Notes: generated by a model from the letters alone, not told the origin. Positions 50,134 through 63,165 are shown, counted from the first letter of the stretch. The stretch: DNA of 64,000 bases from Owenia fusiformis (GCA_903813345.2 CAIIXF020000010.1:14565181-14629180), one strand, 5' to 3'. Translations and numbers: made by a program.

Positions 50134-53100
50134 ATGGAACAAGACATTATTTCAACTTGTATGTGTGATTTGAATGGAAGAGAGGTATATGTCCAGCTAT
50201 AAAAAGACTTTATTAGATGGGATATATGTGATACATCCAAAGAATCAGGAGAAATTGACCCCACTTGTGTGTAAGTGCAAAAAACTTTCCTAAGAACTTT
50301 GAACATGAAAAATGATTACATTTGGAACAAAATAAATGACAGGTGGATTTTCTATCACCATTTCCAGACCATGGTGATTTGAGACTTCATACTTTCCAGG
50401 AATGTCTAGAGACACACAGAGCTGTCAAGTGTCCCGCGAATGGCGGGATTATCCCGCGAATTCGATCAAAATTAGGCTAATTCGCGTGTCCCGCAATGTC
50501 CCGCGAAGTCCCGCAAATGTGGCTTTCGACCTCCGCGAATTTCCGAAATTGTTGCAATCCCCTATATGGTGATTATCTTATCTTATATAAGAAGCTAAGT
50601 TTTTGCACTTTTGAGGAGTAAAGTTTACTTAATTTTAAGTACCTAGCATGCTGTTGTTTGGTATCAAAATAAAGAGGAAGGGTTCAACTTTCATTTTAAT
50701 TACGACAATAGGGATGTAGGTCACAAATAGTTCCAACGTTGGCCTTTTTACTATCCGTGTGGTCTTCATCTTAGAACTGTGCAAATGTTAGCAAACGCGA
50801 GTTACAATAAATGGACGCTGATATCTAGAAAGGGTTTGTAGAAAAAACCGGGTACCGGGTAGTAAATCCTCCATGCTGGGTTCAAACTTGGTACCCGGTA
50901 CCCGGTCAAAAACGGGTACCCAAAAATAAAAAATACGAATATACGAGTATAACATAATTAGATTATCAGAAAACGTGTAAGATTTGTTTTGAATTTACAA
51001 AAATGTATGTAACATCCTTCAAAATTGAGCTAGAAGCTTCAAATAAAAAGCATATTTTAAGGCTCTTTTCTTCCTCTATCGTCATGACCATATTTTCATT
51101 GGTTATGTTCACGTACCAACATACGAACTCATTGAAAATAGAGTAAAATTGATTTGTCTTGTTATTCAAATCGTCTTACAATGTCATTGGCGTAGCCAGG
51201 AGAGGGTGTGATGGTGCGATCGCACCCGGTTTTTCGACCGGGTACCAAGTTTGTCTACGTAAATTTTATTTATATTATTAATTGCATTACATTTACATGT
51301 ACATATTTATATTTACATTTACATGTACATAAATAAGAATGAAGGAATAAAAAAAAAAAAAAAAAGTTTGAACCCAGCATGGAGGATTTACTACCCGGTA
51401 CCCGGTTTTTTCTACAAACCCTATCTAGAAAAGTAACCTCATTCCCTATAATTTGATGTAGATTAATCGAACCCCTATATCATGGGCTTTCAATTGAAAG
51501 CCCATGCCTACAGTATGGTAGTAGTTGGTCACGACGCCAGAAGCAGAGAAGTGCAAAGTATTGTTCCAAATTTTTGAATTTCGTGTTAGATTATGATACT
51601 CACACCTCAAGCATGGTTTTTGTTTTTGATAAATTACAATAAAGTTTAATAATATTTCTATGCGTATTTTGTGAAATTATGTTGACGTTTATTTAAGTTA
51701 CAATGTAACGGTGCATTATATTTGATTAATCAGTATCTGAAAGTTTGATTCAAGTACTTATACACGCTTTTACATTAGTCCAAATCACGCAAATCCCTTG
51801 AATGTCCCGGGACATCCTGCAAATTTAGGTGGATGTCCCGCGAAATCCCGCAAATTTAGGGCACTTTTTCTAGAAAATCTGTCCCTCTATGAAGTTTTTG
51901 CTGGTAAACCTGTTAACTGTCCCGCAATTAGGGTGTTTGTCCCTCGAATGGTCCCGCGAAATCACGCGAATTTGATAAATAAAATTGGCCTATAAGCGCA
52001 ATCACGCAAATCCCTTAAATGTCCCGCGAATTTAGTAGATGTCCCGCAAAATCCCGCGAATTTTGGGCACTGGGTCTAAAAAATCTGTCCCGCGAGAAAA
52101 TCTTTGGGGGTTGACAGTACTGGACACATCAGTGGCGGATCCAGGAACCAATAGGGGGGGGCCCAAATTTGAGGTCCGAGAAAAAACCTCCGCGCTTGCC
52201 TGGAAAAAAATTTGCCTGGGCCCAAATTTTTGAAAATTTGAGGCCCATTTTCTTCAAAATTTGGCCTAAATTAAAAAAAATAAGGCCTTAGAAGGCCCAA
52301 TAAGACCAAAAGGCCCACTTTTTGGGGCCTTAAGGCCTTTTTTGGCCTAAAATTTTTTGGGCCCAACTTTTTTTTTCTGGGCCAACCTTAGGGGCCAACC
52401 TCCACCATAGCACATCCCTTAAGTTTTGTATATTTTACATTTTGTATACCCTCATCCACTGATGTATGACCTCTTGAAAATTCTCTTATTTTTAACATGG
52501 GAAATCCTCACTTCAGCAAATCCATGTGGCATTATCTTTGTTCCAAACTGTATATGGTATTTACCACATTATACTGTACTTACCAGTATGTGATAGATGC
52601 TCTGATGCCCTAGGTTACACAGCCAATCTCTCTAACAGTACAGTATCAGAAGCATGCATAGCCAGCAAATTTCAACACGGGTGCAATTTTTTGGGTTTGG
52701 ATTACCCGGTATGGATTGCTGGGGGTACAGCTGTTTACCCCCAGAAACTTTTTAAATGTTACAATAAACATGTATAAAGTGCATTCATAGAATTTTAAAC
52801 TATGATTTGTTAAAGTTTTTTTTAAATTGCTTTTTTCTTTAATTGTATGAGGTGGGGGTGCAATCGGACCTCCTGGCTACACCCATGCGTATGGTAATGT
52901 TTTGGCCATAGTACTGTATGGTTCCTCAAAATGTGGTACCATACAGTACTGCACTGGCGAATCTGGGGATGGGCCTTTTTGGTCATAAATGGGCCTTCTA
53001 AGGCCTTATTTTTTTAATTTTGGGCAAAAATTTGAAGAAAATGGGCCTCAAAATTTCAAAAAATATTAAGACTATAGCCCACATATGTTAAAATTTGGGA

Positions 53101-56100
53101 TTGAAAATTATTTGTTTACATAGGAAGCGCCATTCAAAATGGCCGACTGGGTAAATTAATTTGCATATTTGTTACTTCCCCTAGCTTTATTTCCATTTGA
53201 CAATATGCTGTGTTACTTTTTAAAGCATTTAATTGTACCTTACTACTTAATTGAATTGTTATAATGCTTATTTTTGGGAAGTGAAGTTTCCTAAAATTGA
53301 TAATAGTTTGCAGGAAATTTCCTGTTTTTTCCCACAGGAGGGACATAATGATCAATAGACTGAATTCTCAGGATATTCAGTCTGTTGGATATAGACTAAG
53401 TTTGCCCCCCCCCCTTGTTGGTTCCCAGATCCGCCCCTGGTACTGTATGGAAGACTAAAACAGTTCCATACAGTTCCTTAAACACTGCGGCATTTCATCT
53501 GTATGTTACCCCAGGATGGTACCATAGGGCATGATCTTTAGTTGAAAGTCAATACATAGGGCACCATACTTTTAGTGTACTGTGCATTGTCCAAATTAGG
53601 GGGCTTCAGCCATATTAATTTTTTGAATGTTCCATGTCAGAGAAGCATCAAAATATAAGAGGCTCCACATTTTATAAGCCAAACCATCGGCAATCCAAAA
53701 TATTTGATGATCACCAGATTAAACTTTTGCTGCTTAAGTGGCTGGAAATTCAAATATTTGAAAATTAAAATACCAATAACTTTTTTCAAAAGTCAACTTT
53801 TTTCAGAGTATTTCAAATAATACTATGCATGTCATGATAGATTATATTTAAAAAGTTAGACAATATTTTAAAACTTTGGCCAGGGCCTTTAAAAAACACT
53901 GTTAAAGTGGCAGCAAAGAATATATGGAAAGTTATTTTATTAATAATTTTTATTTCAGCCATGAAGGAGTCTTGTTGGAATATGTTATAGCTGTAGAAAA
54001 GACTACTACAAGTAATATAGGAGACCAGGCAGAAAGTTTACGTCATAAATTAATACTGAATTACGCTGATAGAGGCAATGATCCACACCTGTATCATCTT
54101 CAACACTCATTAAAGGTGCTTACTTCTGCATCTGAAGGACAAATCAATCAGCTGTATACATATTTAAATCAGTACTTAATAAAAGGTAGGCTTTAAGCAT
54201 ATATTCCAAGCTTAAAATTGTTAGTGTTTTCACAATATGCACTTGTGATAATAAAAGATACAATACAATACAAAAAAAATAATGAAATCTCATAATTTAA
54301 TTTTTTTATTATTAAGGTTATTAAAGGACCATTTCAAAGTTAATGTTAGAATGGAATTACATGAACAATGAAACCTGTATATCCAAACACCCCTTTTATG
54401 TGAACACCTCTCAAATTGAACACCTTTTCTTGGTGCAAAATTTGTTATCTCCCATTAACTCACAAGTTTATAAAACCTTGAAATGTGAACAATGAAACCT
54501 GTATATCCAAGCACTCCTGTTATGTGAACACTTCTCAATTTGAACACTTTTTCTTGGTTTATAAAATCTTGAAATGTGAACACCTACTAATATGAACACT
54601 TTTGCCAGTCCCAGGAGCCTTCAGATTAAACAAAAGGTTTTGGTTTGTATACTTATTGTTAGGGAAGGGGGTCTTTGATGTATAAAAGGAGGTTTTTGAT
54701 CAAGGCCAAAAAGGATAAAATCGTATATTTTAATTCAATGTAATTTGTAATTGGAGTACTATTCAGTGTTTCATTTTCAGAAAAGTCAAAGTTTGTTTCA
54801 GATGAAAACCGCCCACATAATCTACTGGTTCTCATCAATCCCAAAGGTGGCCAATGTTTGGGTGAAGAGAAGTATAAAACTCTAGTAGAACCAATATTTA
54901 ACATGGCTCACATATCAACTGATGTTAGGGGTAAGTGGTTTCTCTTTTTAAATTATTACCACTTTAAAATTTTACTTTAATCACCTATTGCCACTTTAAC
55001 ATTCTGATACTCATAGCATCTTTCTGTCTCACCTGAAACATCATCTCAGGGCTGAGAAGAAATGAGATGTCATGGTTTATCATGATGCCACGTTTACTTT
55101 TGTTACCTATTCTTTAAAGGTCTTCCCAAGGGTTTGTGGGTTGAGATAATTTATTGCATGTTTTTCTAAATGTTGTCATTCACAGTGTATGGTTGCTGGA
55201 ATGCTTGATTAATCCTTAACTGTGTTCGGCAGTCAGTGTTTGGTGTATGGTTACTGGAATGCTTGGTTAATCCTTAACTGTGTTCGGCAGTCGGTGTTTG
55301 GTATCTGTAACAAATGGCAGGTGGTGACATTTTGCATATTAATGCCTTCTTAACGACTTGAATTCATATTGATCGGTACTTATTATTATTATGAGCTTTA
55401 TTATACTTGTATCCCACATTTGGGCAAAGTGTACAGCTTAAACAGAAAAAATGAACTAATTATCTATATATTATATTAACTAATCAAAGGGTGCTTGATC
55501 AGGTGGATTGTGCTTTGAATCATGTTGTGTCTGTTTCTAGTCTTAGAATATGGGGGACACGCTGGTGAGATTCTGCAGTCATATGACCTCTCAAGTATAG
55601 ATGGGTGAGACCGTTTTTTGGTAAACCTGTAGTTGTACAGACGCACAGCCAACTTTTGTCAAGTTTTTCTTTCTTTATCATTCGTCTTGAATGAAATATC
55701 ATCTTGAATATCTTGAAGAAATATAGAATGACCATACATGTACTATTATATGCTCTGATTGCATGGCCAGAATGTGATATGCACTTGCACTGTAGCATGG
55801 TTTTTAAATTGCTTAAAACCTTTTTTTAGTCACTAATCCATTTTTTATATTGATACTATGGGTTGGCATAAGAACAGGCCCAGCAAAAATTGATTAACTT
55901 ATTTAATATCTGTCCAATTATCATTTTTCCAAAGAAAAAATAAGAAACTCAAATTTGTACCATCATTCATAAGTTTTTGGTGTAATTCTGTTAATTGCTT
56001 ATATGTTGCAGCAGTAGAATCACAATATTATTGTAGTATATTGGTGATATATATGTTTTGATATTAGTACTGCCATCAACCCCAAGCCCCAATCATTTCA

Positions 56101-59100
56101 GTTATGCATTTTGTCAGATAATTCATGTTAACAGGCAAATATTATTGTAGGTTAGTGACAGTTAGTGGCGATGGGACATTTTTTGAGATTGTCAACGCTA
56201 TCCAAAAACGGGCAATGCTGGAAGCAAATCTGGATGAAAATGACCCAGAATGCCGTGTTCCACCATCAAATCTACGCCTAGGAGCAATCGGTGCAGGTGA
56301 GGCGATTTAATAGTCCTATGTCCAGTCTCTTGACTCCATTCCTTCATATCCATAATGCCTTATTAATCATTAAATATCAACAAAATATATTTTTGATTTA
56401 ATTATCAGGATTCATCTAATATTCATTTCTCCAAGAACCAGAGAAGGGGTAGCCTCATCCCTGATCACAGGGTTCCAGAATATCCTCTTTCTCCCAAAAA
56501 TTCTTGACACTAACTAAGGAGGCTGCGGTAACCTGTGCTTCATGCAAAACAAATCCTTTACATTTTTGTCAAACATATTCATTTATTTTGTACAAACTGT
56601 TTGAAAAGAACATTCTGATACTTGTAGCACCTTTAGCACTTAATGCATTGCAGATACTGTCTTAAAGGACAGAGATGGAGAAAGGATTCCCTCCCATGAT
56701 TTGAAAATAATATTTTGCTACTTTCTGATTTGATAAACAATTTTTTTTTTTTAGGAACAGGGAATGGGGTTGCTGTGATAAGTACAGGAGTACTCAATAC
56801 TGACAATGGAGTCACATCAAATGCAATATACATATCATTAGGTACTGTATGTTAATACCAAGGTACTGTAAATCAGTACACATATTATTGTTAGGTAACT
56901 GAAGTCAGTAATGCACAGTAAATAGAAACTATTAAACACATATTGATGGAAATAATTTACTAACTCTTCATATTCTTGTAATTTCTAAAGGATCATGACA
57001 TATTGTTAATTTGTTACAGTTTTCAACTTTTTATTGTGACCAGAGTTAGACAATACAGGCAATCAGGCTGTGTAACAATTGTTACACTTTTGTAACAATA
57101 TACAGTAACTGAGAAACATATTTTCTAATTGACTTTGAGCAATATCTGCAATATTGAGGAACTGTTTCATTTTTGACAAGTTCAGATTTTGGGCAATATT
57201 GGTCACCATGGCAACACATTAAGATTTTACACTATGAAGATAAAGCTTCACTCAGTAATTCTTTGTACAACCAGGTATTGATATTTTAACATCATTTAAA
57301 TATGCTATCATCATTGTAGGCGTTAGTTCTTTATCAATGGATACAAATCACATCTTCTGCAACAAAAAACTTGTGTGCCGTCAACTTCTCATGTCTGGGT
57401 ATGGGTTCTATGGGGATGTCTTCTACGACAGTGAGCAGGCTCGCTGGGCTGGAACCAAGCGATATATATATGCTGGTATGATTGGGGTTATTTAAACTTC
57501 TTGTACATCACAATTTTTTAACAGTACAGAAAAAAAGAGTTTTGATGTAGTATTTACAGAGTAGGCCAAAAGAACTTTCATATTTGTGTGTGAAAAGGGA
57601 GATAAAAATGAGTCAATTAATCTATTGTGGATCAGAAATATTAGCAAAGTATCCGAAAGATCATTAAAAAGCAGGTTTTATCATTTTGGGCTAAATCTAG
57701 TATCACTATTAAATGAAGGAAGTAAAGCCCATTGACCTTCAAACCCTTGTCACAGACTGCTTTCCAATGATAGAAAAAGTCTGGCAAATTGGAATACTTA
57801 AAGTGAGCGCCAAAGTTTAAAACTGCGCAGGCGCACCGCTCTCGCTAAACTATATAAAGAGATTACCGGGTACATGATTCAGAGGTAAGCCAGGAAGGCG
57901 AGCGATCTTCGTCTCGTGATGATTTCCCATATAATCGTAACCAGGGAAGTTTCACCATTGAAATTGAAAATTACTATTAGATATACTTTGTAGATGTTAT
58001 TTATGAAGCTGTTTAGTGTTTGCATCAATCAAATGGCTCATTTTGAACATATAAAAAGTATTTGTGTTTTGTTTCCCAGGGAATTGTATTGTATGTAGTA
58101 CACACATAAATAGTGTACAGCATACAGTACTTGAATAGCCTGGTTTACATAATATTGAAGGGCATGCTGATTACATGCACACGAGTACATGAATGAAGGC
58201 CTAATATTGATATACGTAGCTTGCATACCCAAATAAAAAATAAACTCTTCTAATCCCCTAATGTAAACACGGCGGTATACGTAGCCCGATTTATCGGGGA
58301 CTTTAAGCAGATAGCTAATGAATTGCAATTTTAGGTACAGCAAATTAGCATGTATTTTGATTTTCAGTTCTGAAGAACTTAATAAGACATCGTACACACG
58401 AAACAGAGATTTCATACCTACCGCATGATTCTCCAGAGGGCGGGGGTAGGTCTCCTGTATAGTCTTGCTTCAAGACTGTTCACTCCCCCCCCCCATTTAC
58501 ATGTACTTCACCTTGTGTTGTGTTGGGAAGGTGACAGTCTTGAGGCAAGACTATCTCATGTACAGATAACATTGCTATTAATCTATTTTATCTATATTAC
58601 TAATTGAGGAATGAAATAAACTAGATGTCATAGAATCAAGTACTTTGAAGAGAGAATATAGCCTAATCATTATAAATTAACTTTCAAGCCTGTATGTAGC
58701 ACTAGTTCAGCTTGGAGATGTAAAACACTTTTCTTAAAGCGTCGATTACTTTAAATAATGATCTTCTACATTAGTTTCACAGAAAAGGATTTTACTGTGT
58801 GTTATATATTTAAAAAATATTGTACTAATTCTATTTCAGATTGGGTTACAATTCAAGGAAGGTACAAGGGAATTCTGCAGTTCAACTTTATTTTTAATCC
58901 TGGTAATGGGCGAGAAGAGTTTGAATCATCACTACAGAATGGCTTCATGTATATCTACTGTCTAAAGGAATGTTCTAGATGGCAGCACTTACTCCGCTGG
59001 AAGAGATGGATTGACTCTATTAGATTTAAGCAAGGATATGTAAGTTTTCCTTAATATCAGTTTTTTCAATATCTTTCTTCAAACGAAATATTGATCTTGT

Positions 59101-60141
59101 GTCATCAAGCTTTTAAATGCTTATCTGTTCAACTTGAAATGTTTACAGATACAAAAGCAGATCAGTACCAAGATCTGATTCTGGGCTTGAGTGGTCAATG
59201 TTCATTTTTTTCAAAGTTTCAGATATTGTCATTTATTTTATTCAAAATTATGGATTGTTGGTACAGCTATATAATGCAGTTGTTGTCCAAGTAGCATCTA
59301 CAGGCATCTACAATGTTACATTGCAGACTTTGCATGAGCTCTATGAAGACCTATACATTGCCAAAGCTTTCGGGATAAAAGCAATGGTACTTTGGCAGGA
59401 GGGCATTATAACTTAATAGCATTCGTAAAATTGACACGTAAGATTGTATTGTACATTGCAGACTTTGCATGAGCCCTATGAAGACCTATACATTGCCAAA
59501 GCTTTCAGAATAAAAGCAATAGGACCAGATGCTTCCCTACCAATCAACAGCAGAGCCAGCTTTGATGGGGAATTTCACCAACTGGAGAAATCTGAATTCG
59601 AAGTTCGGTATGTCGGTTATTCAAGGCAACATACGAGCATGTATTGTACAGACTGGAGTGTTTTGAATATTTAATACTGATGCTGGCGAGTTTTGATTTC
59701 CTGAATTTTGAGAAAACACGATTTCGCGTCTATTAAATTTCGCGAATTTCACTAAGTACACCTACTGAATTTGTTCAAACCAGGAATGATAAAGGATGGT
59801 ATACTGGATGGGGGATGATATCTTGGATATCAACTTTTGAAATATCATTTTTATCGAAGAGCTTTATACTTGTAAATATAAGTAATAATATAGTATATAT
59901 AAAACTAGGTAAAGAATAATTTAGAATTGAATTTTAATGACATTGATCATTTTTCCCTCATGATAGCCCAATATGACTTTCCTCAATAATATATTGAACA
60001 TTTCAAATCTCCGAAAAAGTCATTCAGCTGCAGTTACTGTGAATCCTATTTTTTCTTTGTTTCTTCAGGGTCCAAAGGAGAAGTGTGAAACTGTTTGGAG
60101 TTTTACACAAAGACCCTCCAAAAGATGGCACTCCTGTATGA
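50134..60141 (+). CDS. Ceramide-kinase-like lipid kinase (CERK/CERKL family), with in-frame TAA in inferred exon 1
   Basis: Plus-strand exons 50134-50270 (inferred), 53959-54185, 54781-54930, 55541-55604, 56151-56296, 56755-56841, 57320-57475, 58368-58445, 58840-59039, 59462-59607 and 60069-60141 (stop TGA) total 1464 nt in consistent phase. The N-terminal part, with IRW and IAVEK, resembles the PH-like region of ceramide kinases. The catalytic domain follows: LLVLINPKGG, SGDGTFFEIV (family consensus GGDG), GAGTGN, then GYGFYGDV with DSEQARWAG, typical of ceramide kinase. Later come EISYLPHD, WVTIQG, SFDGE and EVRVQRRSVKLFG. The family phosphorylates ceramide at membranes; CERKL members often lack that activity. 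The CX3CX2C motif of true ceramide kinases is missing. Exon 1 carries an in-frame TAA at 50200-50202, so the gene may be broken there or start elsewhere. Confidence 0.82.
50415..52120. repeat. Composite repeat rich in TCCCGCGAA, with a nested foldback
   Basis: Words such as GTCCCGCGAA and TCCCGCAAAT recur many times in 50430-50545 and 51780-52100. GCTGTCAA at the left and TTGACAG at the right suggest terminal repeats. The GGTACCC foldback (50825-51428), a TGGCGTAGCCAGG stretch and a GCATGGGCTTTC palindrome (51481-51508) sit inside. It lies in the first intron of the lipid kinase. Confidence 0.5.
50825..51428. mobile_element. ~600-bp foldback with GGTACCC-rich arms
   Basis: The left arm ATCTAGAAAGGGTTTGTAGA and the following ACCGGGTACCGGGTAGTAAA are inverted at the right end (TACTACCCGGTACCCGG, then TCTACAAACCCTATCTAGA). 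AGCATGGAGGATTTACTA is part of the arm. The inner sequence 50985-51065 is a dispersed repeat also found at 61255-61360. Confidence 0.75.
52130..53441. mobile_element. ~1.3-kb element with GGCGGATCCAGG-type ends
   Basis: Left end AGTGGCGGATCCAGGAAC, right end GTTCCCAGATCCGCCCCTGG, plus GGCCTTAAGGCC-like low-complexity blocks near both ends. A related block lies at 18370-18500. Short open frames inside (for example 52526-52777) lack protein character. Confidence 0.6.
54360..54600. repeat. Tandem duplication, ~115 bp
   Basis: GAACAATGAAACCTGTATATC, CTTTTATGTGAACAC or close forms, and CTTTTTCTTGGT occur twice in direct order in the intron between lipid-kinase exons 2 and 3. Confidence 0.7.
55165..55312. 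repeat. Tandem duplication, ~70 bp
   Basis: GTATGGTTGCTGGAATGCTT and TTAATCCTTAACTGTGTTCG are repeated at a distance of about 70 bases in a lipid-kinase intron. Confidence 0.75.
57815..57935 (+). other. GC-rich TATA-containing block in lipid-kinase intron 7
   Basis: GCGCAGGCGCACCGCTCTC is followed by CTATATAAAG and an ATG with a donor-like GAG|GTAAGC 10-15 bases later. It could be an internal promoter, but the short exon it would give is out of phase with the next coding exon. Purpose unknown. Confidence 0.3.
59318..59385 (+). pseudogene. Partial duplicate of lipid-kinase exon 10
   Basis: About 68 bases, including the acceptor (TACATTGCAG) and about 19 codons (TLHELYEDLYIAKAFGIKA), almost identical to the start of the true exon at 59462. 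After this the copy reads into intron and stops at a TAA near 59414. Splicing to it would give a truncated C-terminus without the SFDGE segment. Confidence 0.8.
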
Positions 60142-61098
60142 TTGACAGGTGTATGGGAAACATATGCATCAGTACAAATATGGAAGATATGAGTGTGCTG
60201 ATACAAACACTGTAGATACATTTAATTTGGTTTCTGTTTTAATTTGACAGATTGGCGTATTGAAAATTTCAGATCCCATTTTAGAAAATCCCCTAAGGAA
60301 TTTGCAATTTGCAATTATTTCACTTGTGTAAGTATTCCTATTTGGATGTCAGTGCCATATCAAGACTAACTGCAAGTAGAACAGATGAATCTGAAATGCC
60401 TATATCCAGGTCAATGATAAAACTTGAGCTCACTCCCGTCTCCGCCAAATTAAATAGCCGCCAATTTTTGAAATTGAGCAAATCCGCCAAATTAAGTAGT
60501 GTCAAATTAAGTGTGTCTACAGTATTGGAGACCTATTAGACACAAGTGTGGACAATCATGGAAATTGGATGCATGTATGAGGTTGATACAACTATTGGAG
60601 ACTTGTGCAAATATTTTGATACAAATATGAGAGACATTAGTGCAGATACACATAAAGCAGACATTAATATGATGAATTGTTCATAGAAATAATATACATA
60701 AGTGCCAAAATGAACATATGCTACTTTCAAGCAGGTTGGTAAATGTGGTTCTACAAATATGGACTTCTTACAACCATTCATTGTTTTGAAAAATTATGTA
60801 TGTATTACATATATATTTAGGGACCAGTGTATGGAAATGATTAAAAATGAACTATTCCCTGAAGATGGAATGAACAAGAAACATGGCTTAATCACTATTT
60901 CTATATTTTTCAAAAAAATTTAATTATATTTTATGTAGGCTTAATCACTATTTCTATATTTTTCAAATTATTTTAATTATATTTTATGTAGACTTAGTTT
61001 TACTCACTTTCCATACATATACACAATTGTTCATGTATATATTAATATATTTTATATACATGTTGTAACTTGTATATTGAACTATTACATATGGATTA

Positions 61099-61104
61099 AA
61101 TAAA
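61099..61104 (+). terminator. Candidate poly(A) signal of the lipid kinase
   Basis: AATAAA about 960 bases after the stop codon. The presumed 3' UTR between them contains a ~52-base direct repeat around GGCTTAATCACTATTTCTA (60885 and 60940). Confidence 0.4.
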
Positions 61105-62680
61105 ATGTTACATTTTTATATGTACATGTACTTTCTTTTGAATATATACCAATGGCAGGTCCGTAGCCAGCTTTCACTCAGGGGGTGCGATTGCCAAATT
61201 GTTTTAAGATTTTCAGTCAGGTGCGGGTCTCGTGGGATAAGCAAGGCAAAATATTTTTAAAGATTTGTTTTGAAGTTTACGAAAATTGATGCAACTTCCT
61301 TCAAAATTGTGTCAGAAGCTTCAAATAAAAAGCATTTTAAAGCTCTGTTCTTTTATCTAATCACACACATTAAAAAGGGATAAAAGGGCCAATATTTTAT
61401 GTTTCATTAGTTCATATATTAGTCTGAATTTTGTATTTTAAAATGCCCAGAATGCTTCAATTGCATTCTCATCTTAATAATTTCTTGGAGGAGCTCTTGT
61501 TGTACACTCACAAAATACCCACGCGGCGTCAATGGAATTGTTATTCCACAATGCATTGAGTCTTGGGCTTAAATTATTTTCACACAGTTTTAAGTATTCT
61601 CTACCATTTCAATTAAAAGGTACGAAATCACTAACATATTTTCTATGAAACTTATTGCAAGGGTCAAGTTGGTAAACCATCAATTTCAATGTGTGAGTCA
61701 AGTTATCACCTTAACAACCACATTTGGAGTGACCTTGGATGCATTGGCTGGATATATAATGCACTGCAGTAATATGAAATACTGTGTTCAGACTCAGGAA
61801 TCGGACACACCTTACCTAGCTATGTGTGAATGAAATTTTAATGATGCAAATTACTTGAAATATCTTGTACTGATTGGCTGGAATTTGCCATATTACCATA
61901 CCTTGCTTTGAGTGAATGATACATTATTCAACTTTAGCGAAAAGATTCTCTCTTGCGCCATCTATAAAATAATGAATGCAATTTGAAGACTTTAACAACT
62001 ATCAGAATAGATGGCACTCCTTTTATAGAATCCTGGGATAGCAAAATAAAAATGGTGGGCAATTTGAGGTCAAATATCTAACTGCTTACAAATCACAATA
62101 TCTAATTATAATTAAGGATCTGCTTATGAATCATGATCAACATATAGAAAATTAGATAGCAGCTTTAGAACTACAGTAAGTAAAACTCGTGTTTGTTTCT
62201 TATTATCGATGCTTTTTGGAATTTCAAAACTTGTAAACAACTGAACTTACTTTTTTTTCACTCAGAAGATTTTGATTCAATCAATTTAATTTTTCATGTG
62301 ATATTGGTGTTCTGATCGGTCAGGCTTCTCAGTTCTATATAGCCTATGTGACTGTACATGACCTTTCTAGAAATTACCTTATCTAGTGTAATGTGCACCT
62401 GGAAAATCCTGGAAAATCCTGGAAAATAACTTGTTTTATGATGTTTTTGACAATGAATGTGAGTGTTACTCCACTGGCTGTCATCTGTCAACATTCATGA
62501 ACTCGGGTGAAAGCGATCATTATAAGACACATAGATGCTGGAAAGATTCTTTTGTAGTCGGACTAATTGACGCTCGATAAATATTCCTCAAGATGATTCT
62601 TGTTCCGGGATCATATGCACAAAATGTTACTTCCTGCGAAAGCTATGTGGATTTTGATATAATAGCTTTCCCACGACGCA
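61105..62680. other. Gene-free flank
   Basis: It holds a diverged piece of the GTCCGTAGCCAG repeat near 61158, the dispersed repeat at 61255-61360 and a triple CTGGAAAATC near 62400. No supported exon. Confidence 0.5.
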
Positions 62681-62687
62681 CTTTGGC

Positions 62688-63165
62688 AGTTGAATAATAG
62701 TGACCCTTGAAACACGAATTAAGTTGATCAGCGGCTTACCTTTGGTCTCTAACTGTGTCTTCCATCAGTATCATCAATCCATTCAAGTATTGAAGCGCTG
62801 AAATACTTCTTTTTCGATCAAGACTTGTAAATTGTTCATCGAGTGAATGTTTTTTCGACCCATTTCCAATATGGTGGTTTGCTAGGAGTGAGATACGCAA
62901 TGAACGAAATGAATTTTGAGAATGAGTTAGGTTCGGACAACCTCCGGATATTTACGAAAATGTCCGAGCAGAAAACGCCATTGGAATTTGGCAGAAAAAA
63001 CATTCACTCGACTAACAATTACAAGTCTTGATCGAAAAGGAAGTACTTCAGCGCTCTAATACTTGCACGGAAGGATGATAATGATGTGCGACATAGTTAG
63101 AGAACAAAATTAAACCGCTGAGCGACTTAATTTGTGTTTCAAAGGTCACTATTATTCAGCTGTCC
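62688..63165. mobile_element. ~475-bp foldback element
   Basis: The left arm CAGTTGAATAATAGTGACC, then GATCAGCGG and GCGCTGAAATACTTC, is inverted at the right (GAAGTACTTCAGCGCTC, then GGTCACTATTATTCAGCTG). The arms are about 190 bases around a ~90-base centre. The open frame at 62843-63031 lies across this structure and is not taken as a gene. Confidence 0.75.

Noticed and set aside
52526-52777. 83-codon open frame as an upstream lipid-kinase exon
   Set aside because: Inside the GGCGGATCCAGG element, with no phase-matched donor to 53959 and no PH-like features.
57840-57935. Possible snRNA or spliced-leader RNA gene in the GC-rich block
   Set aside because: It has a TATA box and a donor-like GTAAGC, but no Sm site (ATTTTTG) follows and no known snRNA 5' end is visible.
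62843-63031. 62-codon open frame as a gene
   Set aside because: Lies across a foldback element and shows no family features.
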